Position numbers and translations under genes: made by a program
Source: JAAZBG01 sp964390065
GTDB taxonomy: Bacteria > Fibrobacterota > Chitinivibrionia > Chitinivibrionales > Chitinispirillaceae
Direction: 5' to 3'
Assembly: GCA_964390065.1 (NCBI GenBank)
Contig: CAYMGX010000002.1
Location: 35,427-99,426 of the forward strand
DNA length: 64,000 nt
Shown: piece after piece, positions 18,369 through 28,026 of the stretch
Layout of the letters: the number at the start of each line of letters is the position of its first letter
Position numbering within the stretch: position 1 is the first letter of the stretch
Notes under the pieces: generated by a model
Database searches by the model: none
What the model saw: the letters and a program-made list of their open reading frames with translations, nothing else
Told to the model about the DNA's origin: nothing

Positions 18369-19481
18369 TTAGACTGCTAAATTGTTTTTGATTGTGTTAA
18401 AAACTGTATCCGCTTGTGTTGTATCAATATCGGCAACACCTGTCCATTGATCAAATGGAGCAGTCAGTACTTTGTTGTTCCATAATATAAAAGAATTACC
18501 GGTAAATGGTGCAACCTGATGAGGGTAGCCCGGTCCAAACAGAATCGCAGTTTTTTTATGGCAAGCCCAGGATGCATGAGCTGCAAAACTATCATTGCAG
18601 ACAACGAAATCAGAAATTTGCAGTAGATACTCAAGCTCAGAAAATGATGGCGTTCTGAATGTTATCTGTAAATTTGCTAGTTCAATAATTTCTTGTATCA
18701 GAGGTATATCATGCGTACTTCCTATAAGAATGACATCAAGGTTGTTTTCTTTACAAAGCTTAATTAACGATGCAAAATTGTTACTGCTCCACCGCCGCTC
18801 TTTAAATGATGCTCCCGGGTGTATTATGATCAGAGGCTTTTCTTTCTGATACACAATGGTTCGTTGATTGTCCATATTTTGTTTTGGCCAGAGGGGATAA
18901 TCAAATTCGGGAAGCTTTGATGATGTGATCTTTTCTAATAAGTATTCATAGCGTACTACCTGATGAACCAGTTGCTTTGGCGGGTTCCATGTTTTGGTAC
19001 AAAATGCTGATGCATGAAAGTCATTTAATGAGTAGCGGATGGGAATTGCGCTTAAGTAAAGCAGTGCTGCACCCCGCGGATCACCTTGAAAGTCTATTGC
19101 CATTGAATAATGTTCTGAAGATAGTTTATATGCAGTAGAAAAGAAGTTAATAACAGGGGTGACCATTCCGCGGCCGAATGCCCATGGCGCTTTATAGACG
19201 ATTAATTTATCTACCCAGCGGCAGTGTGCCAAAAGTGAACAAGCATCAGGTGAGGATATAAAATGGATTTCCGAGTCCCGAAACGATGCTTTCAGATTAA
19301 ACAGCACTCTTGACATCATGATGATGTCGCCAAGACGATACCCGTCCTGTATCAGTATCTTTCTTTTGGTATTGTGTTGTTTAATGAGAAAAAGGAATGA
19401 TATTGCTTTTAGGGGGAGATAGAGTATGCCGTTGATGATGCAGGCTGCGATTACGTACTTTTTTTTATAATTCAGAGGCAT
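18369..19481 (-). CDS. Family 9 glycosyltransferase (heptosyltransferase-like)
   Basis: 370 aa. GT9 features are the N-terminal ILIQDGYRLGDIIMMSRVL loop, IIIHPGASFKERRWSSNNFASLI in the donor domain and VCNDSFAAHASWACHKKTAILFGPGYP near the end. The family transfers heptose or related sugars in lipopolysaccharide core and surface glycans. A hydrophobic segment near residues 8-30 suggests membrane association. First gene of the GT9-flippase-GT4 run. Confidence 0.87.
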   Translation of the reverse strand: MPLNYKKKYVIAACIINGILYLPLKAISFLFLIKQHNTKRKILIQDGYRLGDIIMMSRVLFNLKASFRDSEIHFISSPDACSLLAHCRWVDKLIVYKAPWAFGRGMVTPVINFFSTAYKLSSEHYSMAIDFQGDPRGAALLYLSAIPIRYSLNDFHASAFCTKTWNPPKQLVHQVVRYEYLLEKITSSKLPEFDYPLWPKQNMDNQRTIVYQKEKPLIIIHPGASFKERRWSSNNFASLIKLCKENNLDVILIGSTHDIPLIQEIIELANLQITFRTPSFSELEYLLQISDFVVCNDSFAAHASWACHKKTAILFGPGYPHQVAPFTGNSFILWNNKVLTAPFDQWTGVADIDTTQADTVFNTIKNNLAV

Positions 19482-19544
19482 ATACTATCTGCAGGTTTAT
19501 TGAGGTTATTAAAAGTTCGTAATGCACAGATCAATCACTAAATC

Positions 19545-21749
19545 TTAAGGTGTGACCATAATTCTTTTCATTCCGGACTGTTTTCCGTTTCGTATCATGA
19601 CAAAGTAGATTCCCGGAACAATGTCAGGAGAAATGTTCCAGGTGTAAATGGCTGCATTTTCTTTACGCAGCTCTTTTGGTTTGATAACAAGTTGTCCGTC
19701 TGCACTATAAATAGCCAGAGAGCCATCTGTTGGAACATTACGTATTGAAACCATCGGGTTGCTTATTCTTGATAATGAAACCGGATTTGGATATATCTGG
19801 ATTTCAGAAACTTGAGGTTTTTTATCTATTGAATAACCGATATCCATGCGGGAAACACCAATATCGGTTCCAATCCATAAGTATCCATTCTTTTTGTCAA
19901 GAGACAACCAGTTGATGACATTGGAGATGAGACCATGCGCTGTGGTGAATGTTTGAATCTGTTTTGACGATAGATCGTAACGCAACAATCCATCCCCATC
20001 GGTGCTGATCCAGAAAATGCTGTCATTTTCTTTCTCAATTGAAGTGATGTTTGTTCCGAATCCATCAACTTTTTTCAAAGAGTGTTTAAAATTTAAACTT
20101 GTGGTAGTGTCATCGTATCTGTAAAGACCATTTGTTGTGACAATGAAAACACTGTTGCTATGTATCGCACCTTGTGGAATCTGTTCCTTATCATAAATGT
20201 TGACTGCATCAAAAAATGTTGCGTTTGTGATAACATTTTTTCCTACTTCCTGGATTCCACTGCCAAGAGGATTACCATTGTGCTTTAGTATAACAATTCT
20301 GCCGTCATCTTCATTTCCTGCAATGATCTTTCCTTCGTTGTCAACATGCAGCATTGTAAAATTGTAGGATCTTCCGGGTAAAATAGAAATAAAATGTGCA
20401 TCTACCGGGTCGGTTTTTGAGTCATCAGGGTCATAGCGTGAATCGTAACAAATTAAGCTTCCGCCATCATTGCGCCATCGTGAAATCCAGAAATAGCCTG
20501 AAGAATCCTGAGCAAATGCATCAGTTTTTCCCCAACCTTCATGGTTGTTTCTTACGTAAAAACGTTTATTCTCGTTTGAATTTACATGATAAATTTTCCA
20601 CGAATCTTTTGCAGGTGTATATGTTTTTATCTGACCTCCTGATGTTCCAAACCAGATACGGCCATCATTTGTCTGATGTATTGCACGATTTTGGGCATTG
20701 TCATTCAAGTTTCCCAATTCAGGATAGTTAATATTGTTGTATAGCTTCCATGAATTGTTTTCAAATGCTTCGATACCAAGCCACCAGGGAGGGTCTATAC
20801 CATCAATCTGTGGTAAATACCAGACTTTTCCAGTATTGTCAACAAATATGCGGTTTACAGTCTGTTGTGTCGGACCGGGAATCGGATACTGAACAAGTTC
20901 TTTTGAGTTCCACCGGTAAAAATAATGTTCCGCTGTGCCAACCCAGAATTCATTACCGTTATGATATTTCATAGAGGTTATTTTACTCGGAAAAGTCATT
21001 ATAGTTGATGTATCGTTAAAAATTGTACTGTCGGATGTGCTGAATGTTTTTCCGTTTGCTATTTCAGAATAACCGCTGAATGGCATAACCTTGTTGTTGA
21101 TAACTGCAAATGATTTTACCTGCATGGTTGTTGTATCATTGAGTATCCATATCGACGGATCAAAGAAGTTAATTTTGCTGATTCCGTTTTTTAATGAGAG
21201 TTTGGCAATACCCATATTCAAGCCACAGTAAAGTGTGTCATTGTGAATCTTGATTGTATTTATTTGCGGTGAAGAAAAATTTCCGATCTTGGTTGCATTT
21301 TTTTCAGCATATCCGGCCTCAGTATTAAAAATACTAATACCTTTGTTGGAGGCGATGATAAGGTATTTCTCATACTTGACAAGATCAAGTATCTTCCATT
21401 TTGAAGAAAAGTAGTTGGTGTAACAGACAACAGAACCGGTTTCTATGGGCAATTTTCGATTAACAAGAAATCCGTTATTAGTTCCATACCAAAGTGATTT
21501 GTCGTTTTCAAAACATAATGCTGTGATGTTGGGATCGGGTGAGTTATTATCATTAGGAAGAATTCTGCCGGAACTACCCTCTAAATTATAAACATACAGT
21601 CCTCCTGATGATGCAATATAGAGGTTATTTCCCATTTGTTCGATATCATTAACCGTAATTGTGGATGAAAAATTCAGAAAATTCTCTGCAGGGAGAAAAT
21701 TGTAAAAACAAATAATCAGGATAATGCTACGGAAAAAAAAGTTTTTCAT
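19545..21749 (-). CDS. Secreted beta-propeller protein with T9SS-type sorting domain
   Basis: 734 aa with a signal peptide (FFFRSIILIICFYNFLPAE). Much of the length consists of propeller blades of the two-component-regulator type (NNLYIASSGGLYVYN, DGRIWFGTSGGQIKTY, NGYLWIGTDIGVSRMD). The last 85 residues (IQIYPNPVSLSRIS... IYSADGQLV... PGIYFVMI) are a type IX secretion type A sorting domain. No kinase or GGDEF part follows, so this is an extracellular or surface propeller rather than a sensor kinase. It precedes the GT9 gene by 63 bp on the same strand. Confidence 0.87.
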   Translation of the reverse strand: MKNFFFRSIILIICFYNFLPAENFLNFSSTITVNDIEQMGNNLYIASSGGLYVYNLEGSSGRILPNDNNSPDPNITALCFENDKSLWYGTNNGFLVNRKLPIETGSVVCYTNYFSSKWKILDLVKYEKYLIIASNKGISIFNTEAGYAEKNATKIGNFSSPQINTIKIHNDTLYCGLNMGIAKLSLKNGISKINFFDPSIWILNDTTTMQVKSFAVINNKVMPFSGYSEIANGKTFSTSDSTIFNDTSTIMTFPSKITSMKYHNGNEFWVGTAEHYFYRWNSKELVQYPIPGPTQQTVNRIFVDNTGKVWYLPQIDGIDPPWWLGIEAFENNSWKLYNNINYPELGNLNDNAQNRAIHQTNDGRIWFGTSGGQIKTYTPAKDSWKIYHVNSNENKRFYVRNNHEGWGKTDAFAQDSSGYFWISRWRNDGGSLICYDSRYDPDDSKTDPVDAHFISILPGRSYNFTMLHVDNEGKIIAGNEDDGRIVILKHNGNPLGSGIQEVGKNVITNATFFDAVNIYDKEQIPQGAIHSNSVFIVTTNGLYRYDDTTTSLNFKHSLKKVDGFGTNITSIEKENDSIFWISTDGDGLLRYDLSSKQIQTFTTAHGLISNVINWLSLDKKNGYLWIGTDIGVSRMDIGYSIDKKPQVSEIQIYPNPVSLSRISNPMVSIRNVPTDGSLAIYSADGQLVIKPKELRKENAAIYTWNISPDIVPGIYFVMIRNGKQSGMKRIMVTP

Positions 21750-21832
21750 TGGATTGATCTTGCTCTTTTACGAAAGTTGATAATAAAGTATTAAAAAATA
21801 CGAAAAAAAAATCCGTTTATTGTTTAAATACG

Positions 21833-21857
21833 AAAAAAGCACCAAACCGGTGCCCTT
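21833..21857 (-). terminator. Intrinsic terminator of tRNA-Ala
   Basis: On the minus strand a GCACC-ggttt-GGTGC hairpin, extended by G-U and A-U pairs to about 9 bp, is followed by six T residues. It lies 38 bp downstream of the tRNA, a textbook rho-independent layout. Confidence 0.8.
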
Positions 21858-21895
21858 ATTTTCTGCTGTTATGGTAATACTGAACTGTTATAAAC

Positions 21896-21968
21896 TGGAG
21901 CTGAGGGGGATCGAACCCCTGGCCTCTACATTGCGAACGTAGCGCTCTCCCAGCTGAGCTACAGCCCC
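21896..21968 (-). tRNA. tRNA-Ala (anticodon CGC)
   Basis: A 73-nt cloverleaf. The acceptor stem is GGGGCTG / CAGCTCC (one G-U). The D arm is GCTC-AGCTGGGA-GAGC. The anticodon stem-loop CTACG-TTCGCAA-TGTAG gives anticodon CGC, and the T arm contains GGTTCGATC. The discriminator base is A and CCA is not encoded. It reads the alanine codon GCG. Confidence 0.95.
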
Positions 21969-22031
21969 AATGTATTGAATATACATCGGTCACGGTACTA
22001 CTTCAAGGGTGTATTGTTTGATGCTTGGTAC

Positions 22032-22073
22032 AATTGTATGTAGGGGCAATGAACGTCGATTCGACCCGCCCCC
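22032..22073. repeat. Imperfect nested palindrome
   Basis: GGGGC and GCCCC arms enclose a smaller GTCG-att-CGAC hairpin, in the gap between the tRNA and the STAS gene. It resembles the short GTAGGGGC-type dispersed palindromes of many genomes. No second exact copy was found in the window. Confidence 0.4.
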
Positions 22074-22087
22074 GGTTTTATATGGTA

Positions 22088-22117
22088 TTGACAATACCTG
22101 CACTTCAATGATATCTT
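22088..22117 (+). promoter_or_regulatory. Sigma-70-type promoter for the STAS gene
   Basis: A perfect -35 box TTGACA (22088-22093), an 18-bp spacer and a -10-like TATCTT (22112-22117), 35 bp before the ATG. The -10 match is moderate. Confidence 0.5.
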
Positions 22118-22151
22118 TGAGTTTGAGCTGTATATCAAGACTGGAGTTATC

Positions 22152-22721
22152 ATGAGTCCTGAATTATCTGAAGAAATGTACCGGCGGATATACCGGCTGA
22201 TTAAGCGTCAGATTGATCCGCGTGTTATTGCTAAGACATTGAATATTCCACTTAGAACAGTTGAAAGTATTATTGGCAGATTTGGCAGGACGTCTCTTGA
22301 TGATCTGACTTCAGATACAGGACAGGACCCTAAAGAGACTACAGAAAAGGGATTTCTGGATGTTTACAACTATCCCAAAACACGTTATTCGATCATTCAG
22401 TTAGTCGGAACACTTGCTAAAGAGCATGTTAGTCAATTCAATGATGAGCTTGAGAAAATATCGGCAACTGCAATAAAAGCGCTTGCTATCAGGATGTCTG
22501 ATGTTTCAAGTGTCGACAGCGACGGTGCCGGGGTGTTAATCAAATACTTTGAGCATTTTCAGACATACGGTAAATTTTTTGCGATTCTTGATCCGCCATC
22601 AGAACTTGAGGCATCACTAAATGCCCTTAAAATTACAGAAACTATTCCAATTTTTGGAACTGAACGCGCCTTTGAAGAAGCAGCATTTTCGCGCCGGTCC
22701 CCAGGTACTCTCAAACGCTGA
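22152..22721 (+). CDS. STAS-domain regulator with N-terminal HTH-like segment
   Basis: 189 aa. Residues of about 8-45 look like a helix-turn-helix (RVIAKTLNIPLRTVESIIGRFG). Residues of about 75-180 form a STAS domain as in anti-sigma factor antagonists (ALAIRMSDVSSVDSDGAGVLIKYFEHF). The usual Asp-Ser-Ser-Gly phosphosite reads Asp122-Ser123-Asp124-Gly125, so the position normally phosphorylated is an aspartate. Fusion of an HTH with STAS suggests a regulator that binds DNA or a partner switch. No anti-sigma kinase gene is adjacent. Confidence 0.8.
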   Translation: MSPELSEEMYRRIYRLIKRQIDPRVIAKTLNIPLRTVESIIGRFGRTSLDDLTSDTGQDPKETTEKGFLDVYNYPKTRYSIIQLVGTLAKEHVSQFNDELEKISATAIKALAIRMSDVSSVDSDGAGVLIKYFEHFQTYGKFFAILDPPSELEASLNALKITETIPIFGTERAFEEAAFSRRSPGTLKR

Positions 22722-22952
22722 TGCGCATCTTTTGTTCAGCGGAATTTATGTCATGAGAATCGCTTATTCTACATAGTGTCCGGTTGCATAAATTAATTTT
22801 ATCAGTAATTCTTTGTGCAGTTTCTGTTGGACTTGCGTTCCACTGCCAATCTGTTTGGCCTGTAAAATACTCCTCAGATGACAGAGCCTCTGAATGTACA
22901 AGGTATCATTCAAAGTAACTGCACCTCAAACATTGTTTGGAAGGAATTTCTG

Positions 22953-23180
22953 ATGTCATATCTTGGAATTGGCTATAATGGTACTAAAACTTCCTTTTTG
23001 CGTGATGAAGTAAATTTATATATGGACTGGCTCAAAGGTGACAGGCTGCCACGTTTTTTTGGTGATGCCTTTATTGTCCTGTATGATTCTAATACGGCAA
23101 GAGAATTTGCGAAAAAATGTAAGAATAATGCTGAGCCCGGTACTATATTAGTTTACCATATGGAGAATCCACCGGAATAG
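22953..23180 (+). CDS. Small hypothetical protein
   Basis: 75 aa, starting at the ATG at 22953 that follows AAGGAA by 6 bases; the frame is open to an ATG at 22878. No family recognised. The protein is soluble-looking, with a mixed basic/acidic centre (RDEVNLYMDWLKGDRLPRFF) and a C-terminal strand-like TILVYHMENP. It precedes the alpha/alpha-toroid gene by 62 bp on the same strand. Confidence 0.5.
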   Translation: MSYLGIGYNGTKTSFLRDEVNLYMDWLKGDRLPRFFGDAFIVLYDSNTAREFAKKCKNNAEPGTILVYHMENPPE

Positions 23181-23242
23181 TAATTAAACTGTCGACAGAC
23201 AGGAAACCTGCAAAAAAGTACTTTATGTGAAAAGAAATAATT

Positions 23243-25279
23243 ATGCTACATTTTACTGATAAAATTGAATCTCAGAAGATTTTAAGACTTTTGTCAAGAA
23301 GTCTTCCTTATTATCTGAAATCATGGGATGAAATAGATGCTGACAATGGTCTTTTTGGTTCAATAGATCCCCCGTATTTTAATATGCGTTCTGTCGGTTC
23401 GTCATCGCCTGTAATCGAGTATGTGTTGCGGCCGCATCTGAATATTCTCTGCATTCTCGGATCGTATATCTACCAGAATAATACCGATTTGATTGGTGCA
23501 ATACTGTCAAGGGACGAACTTGTAAATAAAATTAAAAAAGGTGTAAACTGGGCTTGCGGAACACATCTGACGGGCTACCTTGATGTCGAGACGTTCCTGA
23601 GTCGTAAGCGCTGGGGAGAAAACTGGAGAAGCAGTCTGTGGGCATCACAGCTGGGTCTTATAAGTGTGTATTGTAAAGATGTTTTAACAAAAGCGCAAAT
23701 GCAGCGTATTCGTGAGATCGTTGCTTTTGAAGCAGACCGCTTTATTGATCTGCCGCCTCCGGGCGGGTGTGAAGTCGACACAAAGATTGAAGAAAATGCA
23801 CAGGACTCAATGGTCCTGGCCTGGGCGATCAATCTTGATCCATCACATCCAAATGTCAGTATGTGGAATGACGCATTACAGAAATGGTCGATCAATATTG
23901 CGTCAAGTATTCATGATAAAACAGATCACACACGTTTTTTTGAAAGTTCTGTTGCCGCTTCTGTTACAACGCAGAATTTATATCCCGATATGACCGCAGA
24001 GAATCATGGGTTTTTCGCACCGGAGGTTCTTGCATATGGTCAATGGATTGTACTTGTGATGGCTGCTTATGCTCTTCACAATGAGGAACGGCCATCATAT
24101 CTCGAACGTAAAGCACATCAGCGTACGTTTGACATCCTTTTGCGCTTTTGTATGCCTAATGGGATGATCTACTCTCCCGGTGGAAGTGATATACCTATGT
24201 TTATTCCCCGCCCAATGGCTCTTGCGTGGGGGTTGTGGCATAATGATCCGCGCGCCTTACATATGGCAGGCCGCCTTCTTTCATGGATGGATACCTGTCT
24301 TTTGACAAATATGGAAAATCAGGGCCCCTGGGTGTTTGGCTTTCAGCAGTCTCATGCAGGGTGGGAGCTGCAGTTTCAGAGTCAGGTCGGTATTGAACTT
24401 GCAATGCTTGCGTCATTGCCCTTTTCAAAAGAACAGCGATTCTTTTCCCCTGGACAAATAGAGAATTCAATTGATACCCGTCATATATACCCGTATGTTG
24501 AGGTCTGTTATCGCCGTAATATCAGAACCAGCAGGAGTATGGCCTGGAAAGCTATTGGAAATCATCCTCTTATCGGTATAAGCATTCATAATCAGCCTGA
24601 GCTGATTTCACCATTTAAAGGTGCACTTGTCGGAATACCATCAGTGAGTAATCCGGTAAAAAAATGGAACGTGGCATTTCATGAAGATAAGCTGCTACGG
24701 GATGGATTCGATACATTCGGGAGGATTGATTACTATGACGCAGAATCAAACAGGATACTGGAACGTGATCTGAGAGTGATAACATGGGGCGATGAGGGGC
24801 TTGTTGTACTTGACAAAATTACTGCGTTGACAAAGTTGCAGGTAAACGAACAGTATCTGTCTCCTCTTTATCTGGTCAATGATCACTGGACGGGAAATTC
24901 ACTTGATTTCTGCAGCGGATCACTCCGTGAAACGTTCACATCTGAACAGAAAAAATGCAGGGAAGTCGGATGCCCGTCATTCTGGGCAAGTATTCAAAAT
25001 CATCTGCTGTTCCAGTTCCTTTGGGGGCGGACCAAAGGGCTCTGTTATCTGCCGGGAGCGGATCGTAACGCGCCTCCGTACTGGAAAAACTGCAAAGTTG
25101 ATATGCTTGGTGTACGTGTAGATCCGATGGAAGCCGATACTGGTACCGTGATTTACAAAACAGGATATTATATTGGTGCCGGAAAGGGACCACGTCCATT
25201 TAAATCCGCTGGTACCGCTGGTGAGTTTTTTAGAGGACTCGTCATAATGGATGGTAAAATTACCATCGGTGTTGATTGA
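23243..25279 (+). CDS. Large alpha/alpha-toroid-like protein, possible glycan lyase or hydrolase
   Basis: 678 aa without a signal peptide, so probably cytoplasmic. Helix-rich repeats with many Trp, His and Asp residues fill the first 450 residues (NWACGTHLTGYLDV, MTAENHGFFAPEVLAYGQW, NGMIYSPGGSDIPMFIPRP), and a beta-rich part follows. This resembles heparinase II/III-like and other toroid polysaccharide lyases or glycosidases, but I cannot assign a family. The Asn-His pair in AENHGFF is a plausible active-site element. The ribosome site is weak (AAAAGAAA). The next gene overlaps or abuts its stop, so the pair is coupled. Confidence 0.75.
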   Translation: MLHFTDKIESQKILRLLSRSLPYYLKSWDEIDADNGLFGSIDPPYFNMRSVGSSSPVIEYVLRPHLNILCILGSYIYQNNTDLIGAILSRDELVNKIKKGVNWACGTHLTGYLDVETFLSRKRWGENWRSSLWASQLGLISVYCKDVLTKAQMQRIREIVAFEADRFIDLPPPGGCEVDTKIEENAQDSMVLAWAINLDPSHPNVSMWNDALQKWSINIASSIHDKTDHTRFFESSVAASVTTQNLYPDMTAENHGFFAPEVLAYGQWIVLVMAAYALHNEERPSYLERKAHQRTFDILLRFCMPNGMIYSPGGSDIPMFIPRPMALAWGLWHNDPRALHMAGRLLSWMDTCLLTNMENQGPWVFGFQQSHAGWELQFQSQVGIELAMLASLPFSKEQRFFSPGQIENSIDTRHIYPYVEVCYRRNIRTSRSMAWKAIGNHPLIGISIHNQPELISPFKGALVGIPSVSNPVKKWNVAFHEDKLLRDGFDTFGRIDYYDAESNRILERDLRVITWGDEGLVVLDKITALTKLQVNEQYLSPLYLVNDHWTGNSLDFCSGSLRETFTSEQKKCREVGCPSFWASIQNHLLFQFLWGRTKGLCYLPGADRNAPPYWKNCKVDMLGVRVDPMEADTGTVIYKTGYYIGAGKGPRPFKSAGTAGEFFRGLVIMDGKITIGVD

Positions 25280-25280
25280 T

Positions 25281-25823
25281 ATGGATAAGATCGATACCAT
25301 CATTCACCAGTATAAAAAGCTGAGTGACTGGTGTGCTGCATTCTGGAACGCGGTTTATGACAAATGCAAGAGTGATATTGCGTGTAATGCCGGATGTGGT
25401 ATCTGTTGTGAATTGCAGAGTGTTAATCTCCTGGAAGCATACATAATTTACCGTGCACTCCAATCGTGTAAGGTTACCCTGAATAATCAATTCAATGAGA
25501 AATGTGTATTTCTTGTTGATGATACATGCGAAATTTATAATGTCAGACCGATTATCTGCAGAACGCATGGTCTGGCAATTAAAAGCAGAGAATTTACAAC
25601 ATCATACAGTATTACCTGCCCCTATAATTTTAACGAAACCGATCTTGAAAAAAACAGCAGTATCATTCTTGATATGGACATGATTACAGAAAACAGTGTA
25701 AAACTGAATCTCGCATTTTGTATAATCAACGGACTTGAACATTTTGCAGATAAACGTATACTGATGAGGGATATTGCTTCTGAAACATTTGATCCTCGTG
25801 TTGTAAATGTATTCAAAAGGTAA
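25281..25823 (+). CDS. YkgJ-family cysteine cluster protein
   Basis: About 180 aa starting at ATG 25281, 1 base after the upstream stop; ATG 25251 is an alternative that overlaps the upstream gene. The N-terminal half contains the family signature CNAGCGICCELQ (C-x3-C-x2-CC), with more cysteines at CVFLVDDTCEIYNVRPIICRTHG, the CxxY-x-x-RP-x-x-CR pattern. These cysteines are believed to bind zinc or an iron-sulfur cluster. The biochemical role of the family is unsettled. It lies inside a four-gene run with toroid, GSCFA and GT9 proteins. Confidence 0.85.
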   Translation: MDKIDTIIHQYKKLSDWCAAFWNAVYDKCKSDIACNAGCGICCELQSVNLLEAYIIYRALQSCKVTLNNQFNEKCVFLVDDTCEIYNVRPIICRTHGLAIKSREFTTSYSITCPYNFNETDLEKNSSIILDMDMITENSVKLNLAFCIINGLEHFADKRILMRDIASETFDPRVVNVFKR

Positions 25824-25825
25824 GT

Positions 25826-26815
25826 ATGACAGAACTGTTCCGTACCCCCGTAACAATTACTCCACTGAAGAAACTCTTTGATTATCATGCAAGTATCTTT
25901 ATGGTTGGTTCATGTTTTTCTGAAAATATATTTGTAAAACTTAAAACTCACAAGTTTAATGTGTCAGGTAATCCTTCAGGTATCATCTATAATCCTGTTT
26001 CAATTTCATGCTGTATATCCAGGCTGATAGAAAATAAACGGTATACAGCTGATGAACTGTTTTTCCATGACGGCCTGTATCGTTCGTTTGATCATCACAC
26101 ATCATTTTCTGGTCCTGATATAAATTTGACACTTGATAAAATTAATGATTCGTTTGATTCTGCGCATGAATTTTTGTGCCGCACAGATCTGGTGATAATA
26201 ACATTAGGAAGTGCGTTTGTTTATGAACTGCGTGAACATCACCGGATTGTTGCAAATTGTCATAAACTGCCTGACCGGGAATTTACACGACGGTTATTGA
26301 CTGTTAATGAAATAGTTGGTTCTCTGGCAAATACAGTTGACAAACTCTTTACGCTGAATCCGTCAATGCAGATAGTTTTTACCGTAAGTCCGGTAAGGCA
26401 TCTGCGTGACAATGCTCATGAAAACTGTGTCAGCAAGGCATATCTGATTACATCAATTAATCAGCTTCAGGATAACTATTCGAAAATATCCTGCTTTCCA
26501 TCGTATGAGTTAATGCTTGATGAACTGCGGGATTATCGCTTTTACAATGCAGACATGGTTCATCCATCAGATGTAGCGATCGATTTTATCTGGAACCGTT
26601 TTTGCAGATTTTGTTTCGATAGCAAAACACTTGACTTTATTGGAATGTATCAGCCCGTTCTTGCATCAATGAATCACAGGATTCAAACTAACGATCCTGT
26701 GAAAATTGCGCAATTTATCTCTTCTATACGAAGGGTACTCGATACAATAAAAGACAGATTTCCTGATTTACAATTAAAAGCTGAATACATGTGGCTTGAA
26801 AATTGCAGTAAATGA
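25826..26815 (+). CDS. GSCFA-domain protein
   Basis: 329 aa with the eponymous motif GSCFSENI near residue 28, then SGIIYNPVSI, DLVIITLGSAFVY, FTVSPVRHLRD and NADMVHPSDVAIDFIW. GSCFA proteins are SGNH-like and are thought to act as esterases or acyltransferases on carbohydrates. The motif order (Ser, then Asn/Gly, then Asp-x-x-His-like MVHPS) fits. AAGG precedes the ATG. Its last four bases overlap the GT9 start. Confidence 0.88.
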   Translation: MTELFRTPVTITPLKKLFDYHASIFMVGSCFSENIFVKLKTHKFNVSGNPSGIIYNPVSISCCISRLIENKRYTADELFFHDGLYRSFDHHTSFSGPDINLTLDKINDSFDSAHEFLCRTDLVIITLGSAFVYELREHHRIVANCHKLPDREFTRRLLTVNEIVGSLANTVDKLFTLNPSMQIVFTVSPVRHLRDNAHENCVSKAYLITSINQLQDNYSKISCFPSYELMLDELRDYRFYNADMVHPSDVAIDFIWNRFCRFCFDSKTLDFIGMYQPVLASMNHRIQTNDPVKIAQFISSIRRVLDTIKDRFPDLQLKAEYMWLENCSK

Positions 26816-27741
26816 GAACGATTGTTTATCATAGCGGAGCAATAGGGGATTTTATCTCCATATTACCTGTGTTGAGAATGTGGAGAATGCATTGTGCTTC
26901 ACCGATCGATATTATCACCAGAGCTGCTCATTACAGATTAACAAACTATTTTAAAATCACCGATAGTGGAATTGATATTGACAGTTCAGTTATCGCAAAA
27001 TTGTTTGTCGAAAATAGTACTGAAATCGCATCTGTTACAAGTAACTATACACATGCAATCCTTTTTGCGTCTGAATCATCACAAATCGTCAGGAATTTTA
27101 AATCGTATTTCAGTGGGACGTTGTATTATCACGACCCGCATCCGGATCGGGTTATGCATTGTACGGATTACCAACTGTCAATCATTGATCCGGTCCGGTC
27201 AATGTATTCCTCTGATGTAAGTGTCCCCTGTATTCCTTTTGAAAAAGAGAGACAGATACATGCTACCCGGATCTGCATTCACACCGGAAGCGGAAGTGCA
27301 CTAAAAAACTGGGATTTCAATAAATATCTCGGGCTCGCAGATTTACTAAGAAGTCAAGGGTATCTGATTTGCTGGATCAGGGGATATGCCGAAATGTCGG
27401 AAGTCTACCCATTTGGTGATTACATTTATACCGTTGACTCATTGATCGATCTATCCATGCTTCTGAATAATTCGCTACTGTTTATAGGTAATGACAGCGG
27501 ATTATCGCATCTGGCTGCAGCTTGCGGCTGTAAGGTCGTAACAATATTCGGGCCATCTGATCCGGCTGTGTGGGCACCAAAAGGAACTGGTGATATTCGT
27601 ATCATTTACAATAGAAAAAGCTGTTCACCCTGCCATCTCCGGAACAGCACAAAAAATAAAGACTGCCAGCGGGAGTGTCTAAAAAGTATCGGTATTGATA
27701 CCGTAGCAGATATCTGTATGCGACTTATTTCTAACGTGTGA
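26812..27741 (+). CDS. Family 9 glycosyltransferase
   Basis: 309 aa, GT9/heptosyltransferase type. Evidence is the N-terminal YHSGAIGDFISILPVLR loop, the donor-site IHTGSGSALKNWDFNKY and FIGNDSGLSHLAAACGCKVVTIFGPSDPAVW. It overlaps the GSCFA gene by ATGA. Together with the toroid and GSCFA genes it suggests assembly and modification of a surface glycan. Acceptor and sugar are unknown. Confidence 0.9.
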   Translation: MRTIVYHSGAIGDFISILPVLRMWRMHCASPIDIITRAAHYRLTNYFKITDSGIDIDSSVIAKLFVENSTEIASVTSNYTHAILFASESSQIVRNFKSYFSGTLYYHDPHPDRVMHCTDYQLSIIDPVRSMYSSDVSVPCIPFEKERQIHATRICIHTGSGSALKNWDFNKYLGLADLLRSQGYLICWIRGYAEMSEVYPFGDYIYTVDSLIDLSMLLNNSLLFIGNDSGLSHLAAACGCKVVTIFGPSDPAVWAPKGTGDIRIIYNRKSCSPCHLRNSTKNKDCQRECLKSIGIDTVADICMRLISNV

Positions 27742-27978
27742 AAAAACAAACTGTTGTTGTTCCTGCCGTTTGCCTGTGATCAATATAATAGATTTATATC
27801 CGCTTTTATGGTAAAATAATTAGGGGTGTCCGTCAATGAGCGCTTCTTTGGATATCCCTGAAACAATACTTTTTGCTGGTTTTTAATTCTTTTGAAATAG
27901 TAAATATCAAAAGGTCGCCATAACTCACATTGCAAATGGCGAATGTTCTTTAAGTATGAAATAAAATTAACATCTGTA

Positions 27979-27987
27979 TGATATACT
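27979..27987 (+). promoter_or_regulatory. Extended -10 promoter candidate for the PHP gene
   Basis: TG-a-TATACT matches the extended -10 pattern TGnTATAAT, 40 bp before the PHP start. No good -35 is seen, which extended -10 promoters tolerate. The rest of the 285-bp gap shows nothing else. Confidence 0.4.
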
Positions 27988-28026
27988 TATGGTTGTTAAT
28001 AAAATTGTGATTGACGAAAGGTAACT

